55,559 nucleotides of DNA from NCBI GenBank assembly GCA_017626845.1, contig JAGAHX010000075.1:1-55559 (forward strand), in the 5' to 3' direction. This DNA is from Bacillota bacterium (GTDB lineage: Bacteria > Bacillota > Clostridia > Peptostreptococcales > Anaerovoracaceae). A model generated the notes under the pieces. The model was not told the origin of the DNA, made no database searches, and was given only the letters and a program-made list of their open reading frames with translations. Positions 49,441 to 55,559 of this stretch are shown here, in pieces (position 1 is the stretch's first letter; every line of letters begins with the position of its first letter). The position numbers and the translations under genes are program-made.

Positions 49441-52400
49441 TTATTTCGCCACATTCTCCAGGAAATTCCGGAGGATCGTAGCCGCTTCCGCGCGGGTCGT
49501 GGTGCCCTTCGGCGCCAGCAGATCCGCGCTCCGTCCGGTGATCAGATTTGCACCCTTCGCCCACCGAACTGCTTCCAGTGCCCAGGCGCTTATCTCATCC
49601 ACATCTTTGTATGCGGACAGATCCGCACCTTCCGCCAGCGTATAGCCCTTCAGCTTCGCATAGCCGTACAGCATCACGACCATCTGCTCGCGGGTGATGT
49701 CGTCATTGGGGCCAAAATTCTCGCCATAGCCTGCGGCCACGCCGTTTTCCACGGCCCAATCCACGCCTTTGGCAAACCAGTCGCTCGTCTTGACGTCGTC
49801 GAATTCCGTCTTGCCGTCCTCTGCCGGTACGCCTTCCAGGCTGTACAGCATGGAGACCAGCATGCCGCGGCTAAGCTCCTTGTCCGGGCTGAAGGTGTTT
49901 GCACCGGTACCGGTCATAAAGCCCTTCTCCACCGCATAATCCACAGAGCCGGCGAACCAGTCGTTCGACTCTACGTCGATAAACCGATCGGCCACGCTGC
50001 CCGGGTTCTCGGGAGTCGTACCAGGCTGTTCCGTTGCCGGATCGACCGGCGTCGTTCCTCCCTGACTGCCGGGACGCACGTCCGCAGCCTCCAGCCAGCG
50101 GTTATAGAATTCTCCATCTGTCTGAGCTGCCGGGTAAGCCGGCTCATCGAACCAATCTTTCACCTCGTAGCGGTAGTCGTTTACGTAGTGGAAGATCACC
50201 TCCGCGCCATCCTTCAGTTTCTGGTCCTTAATGGCGTTCGTGTGTTTACCGTCCATGGTGTACATCCAGCCGGAATATTTACCGTTCGTAAATTCGGAGA
50301 GCCAATACCCACCTAAAGATTCAGGAGCTTTAATAGAACTCACGTACCCCTTATTTGCGCCCTTAGATTCAATTCCCGCATCGCTGGTCGCCTTCACGAA
50401 CAGGTCGTATACGGAATCGTCGGAGTGCATGGTATAGGTCCGGGTCTTGATCCAGTTCTGGTATTCCGCAGTGTAGTAGCCCTCTTCGCCTTTGCTCAGA
50501 TCTACGTCCTGCGTGGACTTCGTTGACCCGATCAACCGGAACGTCACCTTAATGGTATCGTCGCTGCCGCTGCCGCTCTTCAGGTCTTCCAGGGCTTTTT
50601 CCGCCGCTTCCAGCACGGCCAGATTGCCGACGAGTGCTTTCTGGGAATCTGTCAGCGCGTCGTAAGCTGCTCTTGCCGCCTGGATCTCTTCTTCTTTGTA
50701 CTTTGTGATCTCACCAATGGCCGCGATCTGCTTTTCCACAGCCTGCGCCTTCGGTGTGTCTGCCTTCAGCTGCGCGATCTTTGCTTCTGCAACTTTCAGA
50801 GCATCTTCGTTCGTAACGAGTGCTTTCTGGTCGTCCGTCAGTGCGTTATAGGCTGCTCTGGCAGATTCCACAGCTTTTTCATCGTCCAGAGAGATATCAT
50901 CTCCCAAGGCAGTGATCGCGTCAGAAACGACCTTCGCAGCTGCTGCATCCGCTTCTTCCTTCGACGCAGCATCCTGCAGTTCTTTCAGTTTGGTTTCTGC
51001 TGCCGTCAGCGTATCCAGCTTTTCGACTTTGGCCTTGGCTGCATCGTCCAGCGCTTCGTAAGCATCTCTTGCTGCCTTGATCGCTGCGGCGCTTTCCAGT
51101 GTTACATCGCCGATCGCTTCGATATTATCGTCCACTGTTTTTGCAGCTTCTGCAGCCGCGGCATCCGCCTTCTCCTCGTCGGTCATCTGCCGCAGGTTAA
51201 AGACGTAGATCAGGGGTTCGCATTCGTCGTTCTGCACGATCACGCGCACAATCTCGTGGTCGGGGATCTTATCGTACGTTACGCTCGCCTCGGGATTGTT
51301 ATTGATGTAAACATGGGAGCCTTCCGGCGCATCCACCTTCACCTCGAATTCACCGTCGACGGCAACTGCCGCATCTCCCGTAAAGGAGAACACGTTGTTT
51401 CTCTCGCTCACGGCTGTGCCGGTGCTCAGGTCCACTTCTTTTCCGTCGAAACTGATGCTGGCCGGTGCCTCGCTGACCCCGACAGCGCTGTTATTCGCCT
51501 GCGCCACGCGGACCATGTTGACTTCGGTGGATTTTTCGCCGATGGCACCAGCATCAATATTACTGGCTGTAACGATTTTTACATAATGGATGCCATTATC
51601 AAATATAACTGGCTGACCATCCGCGTCAACTGCCCACGCAAGATCCATACCGTCCGTCACAGACAGAGTTTTAAAAGTACCCGTACTGGTTTCTTTTTCT
51701 GTCCATCCTAAATAGGGATTGCCTGCAATATTTCTAGCGAACTTGTCGTTAGCAGAATCCCCAAAATCGGATGTAGATTCTCCTTCCAAGACTGTTCGGC
51801 GCATACCAACATCAGTATATCCGAAACCAGGGAATAAAGTTTCAGTTGCGTCCCGTGATCCTAAATGGATAGATTTTAGAACAATTGTATCTGGATTATT
51901 GCCAAAATCATAGAGAGGATATAATGTCGCATCTGGAAATAGATAGTTACTACTTCTGGGAGTAGATGTATACCAATAGTTATCTGTCCAGGTATACTTT
52001 CCGTCATCTGTCTTCCTATAGGTTATTTCATAATCCCATATGACATCATCGTCATAATGAACAGAACCTGCCAATGCATAGTAGTTGACACCATCCTCAG
52101 AAACCCAAACCTGACCGGGTTCAGCGAAATCACTATTAGCTCCCACCGAATTGCCAAAGGTAATAAAGTCAATTCCATAAGGATTGTCGGAATTATCATA
52201 GATGGCATCTTTGTAATAATAAACAATATAACCGCCGAACCCCCCTAATGATACAGGCCCGCTGAAACCGCCGCCAACATCTGTATTGCTTCCAACTAGA
52301 GAACGGACACCACGCAACCCATAATCACCAGACATAATGCCTACTGGCAGGAGATTGTCACCTAAATAATTCGTATATTGGGATGCAATACATAAATAGT

Positions 52401-53427
52401 CCGTAACACTGTCTGGCAAACCAGAAAACCTTTTTTGTATAACATATACAGTATATGTTATGCTTTTGTCACCGGCATCAATGACAGAAATAGTATTTAC
52501 GTTTGCGTTTAGGCTTTCATTTTTATATAAAGAAGTTAATTTTGACTCGAATAAAACAGTTGCTTCTCCATTATCATCCGTAAAAAATGGAGCACCTTCA
52601 TTTATAGATACTTCTGTTTTGCTTGAAAATTTTAGTGTTGCTTTTATATTGTCCTTACCATTTGGTACAATCAAAAACGTTTTATTTCCTTTTGTTACAT
52701 CGTAAAGCCATTCTTCATATTCAAATTGACCTTGAGTTGTGACAATCGATTCTAATTGAACAGATTGTTTTATCTGAAAGCGCAACGAAATTGGATACGG
52801 AACCCATTCAAAATTATCAACATCCGTGCAAATTATATAAAAGACTAGTTCCTTTTCTCCGTTTTTCAAAGATGTGGTGATATTAAAAGTATTAGTTGAA
52901 TTATCGTAAAGCGAGTTGCTTTCAGAAAAAGCAACATTTTTAGGATACATGTCATCCTGTGTCACCTCATCCATTACTTCAGCCAATATACTGAATGGAA
53001 GAGTTGGTGCGTCTATTTTATTTTGCACGATCATTGGAGATGGTCCATACTCCGCTACTTGTACTTCATATAAATATGCAAAATATGGATCGTTCATGCA
53101 GCTTTCTAAATCTTCTGGATCAAAAAGAAATTCAGGGGGTGCAGTCTCTTCCGCAAGAGCGAGAAATGGATCTTGCGCTGCTATTTTAAGAGTTATTGTT
53201 TCATCAACAGCTGTATTCGAATCAAGCGTAATGACATATGTTCCTTTTTGATCCTTTACAACCTCATCACAAATAATTGCCCCTTCTAATTTGATGGAAC
53301 CGAACGGATCGATACTAAAACTATTTGTAGCCGAATCAGCATATACAATGCTGCCACCAAAAGATGGAAAGACTATTGTCAATAGTAATGCAATTGTAAG
53401 GAGCCATGGAATAATTTTTTGTTTCAT
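49441..53427 (-). CDS. Giant SLH surface protein with DUF4430 domain and helical repeats
   Basis: 1328 residues. Signal peptide (LLTIALLLTIVFPSFGGSIVYA). Residues ~30-340 are beta-rich and unrecognised. Residues ~345-640 form a domain with VGGGFSGPVSLGG, YGIDFITFGNS and EPGQVWVSEDGVNYYALAG, similar in pattern to surface domains of gut bacteria. Three ~65-residue helical repeats span ~750-950 (AARDAYEALDDAAKAKV; SARAAYNALTDDQKALV; AARAAYDALTDSQKALV). A DUF4430 domain spans ~955-1080 (SVYDLFVKATSDAGIE; YWLSEFTNGKYSGWMYTMDG; LKDGAEVIFHYVNDY). Three SLH repeats end it. The part coded by 51600-53427 is AT-rich and the rest GC-rich. It is the second gene of the riboswitch-2 operon. Confidence 0.88.
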   Translation of the reverse strand: MKQKIIPWLLTIALLLTIVFPSFGGSIVYADSATNSFSIDPFGSIKLEGAIICDEVVKDQKGTYVITLDSNTAVDETITLKIAAQDPFLALAEETAPPEFLFDPEDLESCMNDPYFAYLYEVQVAEYGPSPMIVQNKIDAPTLPFSILAEVMDEVTQDDMYPKNVAFSESNSLYDNSTNTFNITTSLKNGEKELVFYIICTDVDNFEWVPYPISLRFQIKQSVQLESIVTTQGQFEYEEWLYDVTKGNKTFLIVPNGKDNIKATLKFSSKTEVSINEGAPFFTDDNGEATVLFESKLTSLYKNESLNANVNTISVIDAGDKSITYTVYVIQKRFSGLPDSVTDYLCIASQYTNYLGDNLLPVGIMSGDYGLRGVRSLVGSNTDVGGGFSGPVSLGGFGGYIVYYYKDAIYDNSDNPYGIDFITFGNSVGANSDFAEPGQVWVSEDGVNYYALAGSVHYDDDVIWDYEITYRKTDDGKYTWTDNYWYTSTPRSSNYLFPDATLYPLYDFGNNPDTIVLKSIHLGSRDATETLFPGFGYTDVGMRRTVLEGESTSDFGDSANDKFARNIAGNPYLGWTEKETSTGTFKTLSVTDGMDLAWAVDADGQPVIFDNGIHYVKIVTASNIDAGAIGEKSTEVNMVRVAQANNSAVGVSEAPASISFDGKEVDLSTGTAVSERNNVFSFTGDAAVAVDGEFEVKVDAPEGSHVYINNNPEASVTYDKIPDHEIVRVIVQNDECEPLIYVFNLRQMTDEEKADAAAAEAAKTVDDNIEAIGDVTLESAAAIKAARDAYEALDDAAKAKVEKLDTLTAAETKLKELQDAASKEEADAAAAKVVSDAITALGDDISLDDEKAVESARAAYNALTDDQKALVTNEDALKVAEAKIAQLKADTPKAQAVEKQIAAIGEITKYKEEEIQAARAAYDALTDSQKALVGNLAVLEAAEKALEDLKSGSGSDDTIKVTFRLIGSTKSTQDVDLSKGEEGYYTAEYQNWIKTRTYTMHSDDSVYDLFVKATSDAGIESKGANKGYVSSIKAPESLGGYWLSEFTNGKYSGWMYTMDGKHTNAIKDQKLKDGAEVIFHYVNDYRYEVKDWFDEPAYPAAQTDGEFYNRWLEAADVRPGSQGGTTPVDPATEQPGTTPENPGSVADRFIDVESNDWFAGSVDYAVEKGFMTGTGANTFSPDKELSRGMLVSMLYSLEGVPAEDGKTEFDDVKTSDWFAKGVDWAVENGVAAGYGENFGPNDDITREQMVVMLYGYAKLKGYTLAEGADLSAYKDVDEISAWALEAVRWAKGANLITGRSADLLAPKGTTTRAEAATILRNFLENVAK

Positions 53428-53445
53428 ACTGCATTCCTTTCAAAG

Positions 53446-53476
53446 TGGAGTGATAGGAAATATGCCTATCACTCCA
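53446..53476 (-). promoter_or_regulatory. 12-bp perfect intercistronic stem-loop
   Basis: tggagtgatagg (53446-53457) and cctatcactcca (53465-53476) around a 7-nt loop, between the two genes of the second B12 operon. No U-run follows (ctttgaaagg), so it is probably not a strong terminator. An mRNA stability or processing site is likely. Confidence 0.55.
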
Positions 53477-53488
53477 TCCACGCATTAT

Positions 53489-54454
53489 TTATTCAACAGT
53501 TATTGTATAGGTTGTTCCTAAATATTTTGGGAATTTGTAATATACACCACCTAAAGTGTACCAAGCTGAATAGACTGTAACTAACTCAATAGTGTGATCT
53601 CCAGGAGATAATGTTACGCCACTCTTTGTAATGGTACCATTGGTAATAGTCACGTAACTTTGGCTATTATCCACCTTCATATATACTTTCTGAGACGTAA
53701 TGGGGTTATAATTATATTTGTCGTTATCAGTTACATGCCAATAATACAAGATATCTTCTGTTATTTCTTCATCCCATGAATATGCAGAAGCCACAGCAAC
53801 AGTTAACATGTTGCTGAAAGCATTGTAATTAGCATCAGTAATATACATTGTACGAGTTGCCGTTGATTCACTTGCGGTACTATCCCCAAAGTATAGATCA
53901 ATAACATCGCCGGCCACTACATATGCTTCATGAACTTTCGCACAGCAAGGGCCTTCTGTAGATACATTGTGATCAGAAGGAATATCAATTGCGTTCAGAA
54001 GAGGATACTGCCCATTTATTTTATACAGCCAACCTCTGAATTTTGTTAGATTTGTAAAATCAGGAGCAAACACCGTGTTTCCTTGTGCTGTATCTTTTAC
54101 CCCATATACAAATGTCGAAGTATTTGTAAAAGGATCAAGATTCGCATTCTTATAAATGCTTAACCAAGAATATTGAGTTGATGCTGCATAAAGTACATCA
54201 GCAACTGTGTAAGTAGTCGCAGGGCTACTAGATGAGCCAAGCGTTACAGGTAAATTTGTTCGTTTAATAACTACTGAACCAATCGTATCGCTCACGATGT
54301 TTAGGGTCACTGTAAATTGTCCAGAAACTGTCGGAGGATTAGTGCTGGCTGCTTGGTTATATGTTCCAGGCCGTACAGAAGTAGCAAACGAAGGCACCGC
54401 ACAGGCAAAGACCATCGTCAATGCTAGCAATAAAGTGATAAGTTTCTTTGTCAT
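53489..54454 (-). CDS. Secreted DUF4430-containing protein without anchor
   Basis: 321 residues from ATG 54454; ggag lies 9 nt before this ATG but touches an earlier in-frame one. A signal peptide (LITLLLALTMVFACAVPSFA) is followed by a DUF4430-like domain, ~35-190 (FTVTLNIVSDTIGSVVI; YTVADVLYAASTQYSWL; TKFRGWLYKINGQYPLLNAI; VAGDVIDLYFGD). The end is a beta domain of unknown type (WHVTDNDKYNYN; LSPGDHTIELVTVYS). There is no SLH, sortase signal or lipobox, so it should be free in the wall or medium. A vicinal Cys pair (GPCCAKVHEAY) is notable. It is the first gene behind cobalamin riboswitch 2. Confidence 0.8.
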   Translation of the reverse strand: MTKKLITLLLALTMVFACAVPSFATSVRPGTYNQAASTNPPTVSGQFTVTLNIVSDTIGSVVIKRTNLPVTLGSSSSPATTYTVADVLYAASTQYSWLSIYKNANLDPFTNTSTFVYGVKDTAQGNTVFAPDFTNLTKFRGWLYKINGQYPLLNAIDIPSDHNVSTEGPCCAKVHEAYVVAGDVIDLYFGDSTASESTATRTMYITDANYNAFSNMLTVAVASAYSWDEEITEDILYYWHVTDNDKYNYNPITSQKVYMKVDNSQSYVTITNGTITKSGVTLSPGDHTIELVTVYSAWYTLGGVYYKFPKYLGTTYTITVE

Positions 54455-54577
54455 CTTGGGCATCTCCTTTCGATAACCAAATGGGACTTCGCAATGCGGT
54501 TCCACACTGCGATCTATCAAAACAGCGATACAGCAACCGCTGCCTGCAGACTGTTGTTGGGCGGGTCACGCCCCGGA

Positions 54578-54612
54578 ACAAAAAAAGAACAGTAGAGCGA
54601 TTCTACTGTTCC
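54578..54612 (-). terminator. Terminator of cobalamin riboswitch 2
   Basis: gaacagtaga (54587-54596) pairs with tctactgttc (54602-54611), followed on the minus strand by seven or more T. The 120 nt between it and the gene start hold another small hairpin (gggcgggtcacgcccc) and the RBS. Confidence 0.92.
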
Positions 54613-54624
54613 GAATTTACAGTC

Positions 54625-54840
54625 CATCACAGGCCCGATCTCCGCAGGACTGTGGATTCATACGCAAGCCATGCAGGTTTCCTGGCTGATGGATCGACGC
54701 GGACGGTCCCCTTCCCGGCCTGTCGGCCAGTGGGCGGCTTTCGCCGTGAACGTCCGCTCCCCAATTACAGTAGCGGGTCTGCACCGGATTTGCACCGGTT
54801 TCTCTTTTGACCCCGGATAAGGGGCACATGGCTCGTATTT
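54625..54840 (-). ncRNA. Cobalamin riboswitch 2
   Basis: Minus strand elements: catgtgcccctta, accggtgcaaatccggtgcagacccgctactg split over the aptamer core, a long extension stem (gagcggacgttcacggcgaaagcc), and gccaggaaacctgcatgg. The layout matches riboswitch 1 but with a longer peripheral stem. It controls the two DUF4430 genes downstream. Confidence 0.95.
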
Positions 54841-54856
54841 AGTTATGTTGGAATTT

Positions 54857-54886
54857 ATTTTATCATAAGATGACGGCGATTGGCAA
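54857..54886 (-). promoter_or_regulatory. Promoter of B12 operon 2
   Basis: Minus strand -35 TTGCCA (54881-54886), 18-bp spacer, -10 TAAAAT (54857-54862), about 20 nt before the aptamer. Confidence 0.55.
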
Positions 54887-54901
54887 GGTGGAAGGTAATG
54901 C

Positions 54902-55195
54902 TTAGACAACTGCTGCCGGGATCAGCGGCAATTCACTTATCAGTTGCATTCTTGCATTACGCAGGTCGATATCGTTTTGAATGTTAAGGAAATATGCATC
55001 CGATACGCCAAAATATTTGGCAAGGCGGATAGACGTATCTGCTGTGATTTTTCTTCTGCCGTGCAGAATATCCTGGATACGGGAAACCGGTACACGGATG
55101 TCCATAGCCAGCCGGTACGCCGAAATGTTGAGAGGTTTCATGAATTCCTCTGAAAGGATCTCTCCGGCGGTTGGCGTAATCAGGTAATCGTTCAT
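54902..55195 (-). CDS. higA: HigA-type antitoxin (HTH)
   Basis: A 97-residue XRE-type HTH antitoxin. It starts MNDYLITPTAGEILSEEFM and contains the HTH core NISAYRLAMDIRVPVSRIQDIL, then RRKITADTSIRLAKYFGVSDAYFLNIQ, as in HigA/VapI addiction proteins. It follows the HigB-like toxin by 12 nt, the usual toxin-first order of higBA. Confidence 0.88.
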   Translation of the reverse strand: MNDYLITPTAGEILSEEFMKPLNISAYRLAMDIRVPVSRIQDILHGRRKITADTSIRLAKYFGVSDAYFLNIQNDIDLRNARMQLISELPLIPAAVV

Positions 55196-55207
55196 ATTTA
55201 ACCTCTT

Positions 55208-55468
55208 CTAGTGATAATCACAGATTTCAACATCGAAATAATAGCCATTTTCATATCGAAAACAGATTCGATATTTCGCATTGATCCTAATACTGTATTG
55301 CCCTGTTCGGTCCCCTTTTAACTTTTCCAGGTGGTTAGCCGGCGGAAGCCGCAGATCTTCCAAGGTTTCTGCATGATCCAGCAAAATCAATTTACGCAGC
55401 GCAATATGCTGAATTTCAAAGGTTAATTGTAAAATCAAATTGAACAACTGAATAAAAAAGTGATCCAT
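55208..55468 (-). CDS. higB: HigB-type RelE-like toxin, altered N-terminus
   Basis: A RelE-fold mRNA interferase partner of HigA. From ATG 55468 (aaagga, 5 nt) the product is 86 residues. From EIQHIALRKLILLDHAETLEDLRLPP through LKGDRTGQYSIRINAKYRICF to the terminal DVEICDYH it matches HigB very well. The first ~18 residues (MDHFFIQLFNLILQ) do not resemble the usual HigB start (I-x-S-F-K...), and the DNA there is part of an inverted repeat with the end of the next gene. The natural start may have been replaced by an insertion. Confidence 0.75.
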   Translation of the reverse strand: MDHFFIQLFNLILQLTFEIQHIALRKLILLDHAETLEDLRLPPANHLEKLKGDRTGQYSIRINAKYRICFRYENGYYFDVEICDYH

Positions 55469-55534
55469 AGGATTCCTTTGGTAGAATTGAGTTACCACAC
55501 TAACAAAACTTCCGAAGGAGAACGCTATGGATCA
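55451..55534. repeat. Imperfect inverted repeat at higB / plus-strand gene junction
   Basis: ctatggatca at 55525-55534 is mirrored by tgatccatag at 55460-55469, and the neighbouring aagga RBS cores also mirror each other. Each arm thus contains an RBS and ATGGATCA start, one for each divergent gene. It may be an insertion-sequence boundary. Confidence 0.5.
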
Positions 55535-55559
55535 ACTCAATGCTACCACATTTACACCC
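55527..55559 (+). CDS. Start of a plus-strand gene, possibly an IS transposase (partial)
   Basis: ATG 55527 is preceded by aaggag at the right distance and opens a frame, MDQLNATTFTP, that runs off the window. The short N-terminus recalls IS30-family transposases, but eleven residues are too few to name it. Confidence 0.4.
   Translation, partial: MDQLNATTFTP

Noticed and set aside
50580..51180. Assembly duplication in the giant SLH gene
   Set aside because: The three helical repeats are clearly diverged in sequence, as in natural surface proteins.

Overview
The window looks like a piece of chromosome from an anaerobic, amino-acid-fermenting Firmicute of the class Clostridia. My guess is the Anaerovoracaceae / Eubacteriales family XIII neighbourhood, but this is inferred from gene content, not from a search. 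The grounds are a selenocysteine-dependent glycine reductase operon, clostridial riboswitches (tandem glycine, TPP and two cobalamin), ECF-type vitamin transporters, S-layer-homology (SLH) surface proteins and (S)PXTG sorting signals. Nearly all genes are on the minus strand. The housekeeping part is fairly GC-rich. Two large surface-protein genes are clearly richer in A+T over part of their length.

Layout. 1-3762 (minus): pyrH-frr-uppS-cdsA-dxr, with dxr cut by the window edge. 3947-6146 (plus): YbaK-type deacylase, aminotransferase and RidA. 6216-13688: two wall-sorted (S)PXTG surface proteins, with a GDSL/SGNH hydrolase and a PD-(D/E)XK Rpn-type protein between them. 13893-17294: a broken metallo-beta-lactamase-fold gene and the iron cluster feoA-feoB-FeoB-associated small protein-HMA protein. 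Facing it is an Ada-like AraC regulator, and the shared spacer holds four similar 14-bp boxes. 18274-20513: a DUF1537 kinase / hydroxyacid dehydrogenase pair. 20624-25366: a translationally coupled operon of LytTR regulator, GHKL kinase and two PLP decarboxylases. 25443-26164: TPP riboswitch and thiT.

26193-37350 is a selenium island. It holds selA, tRNA-Sec (selC) and selB, then a tandem glycine riboswitch driving grdX-grdE-grdB-trxB-trxA-grdA-grdCD. GrdA and GrdB each read through an in-frame UGA (Sec44 and Sec347). The two protein C subunits are fused in one polypeptide. So the machinery that makes and decodes selenocysteine sits directly beside its main customers.

37410-39685 holds a small helical protein, tsf and rpsB; rpsB has a structured leader. 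39845-48572 is a cobalamin-riboswitch operon, in transcription order: an SLH-anchored alpha/alpha-barrel (terpene-cyclase/PT repeat) protein, a membrane-anchored DUF4430 (transcobalamin-C-like) protein, EcfT, one polypeptide joining both ECF ATPases to an S component, an SLH phosphodiester glycosidase, and TcdA. A second cobalamin riboswitch (54625-54840) drives a secreted DUF4430 protein and a 1328-residue SLH protein that also carries a DUF4430 domain. Animal intrinsic factor and transcobalamin join an alpha6/alpha6 barrel to a DUF4430-like domain. Here the same two folds are split over separate surface proteins under B12 control. The best candidate for an undescribed system is therefore a Gram-positive, S-layer-based cobalamin capture relay feeding a fused ECF importer.

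Two toxin-antitoxin pairs (Phd/PIN and HigBA) flank this second locus. A palindromic repeat family (core cttcgacaggctcag) is scattered through spacers and has entered the coding sequence of one DUF4430 protein in frame. The window ends in the first codons of a plus-strand gene, possibly an insertion sequence.
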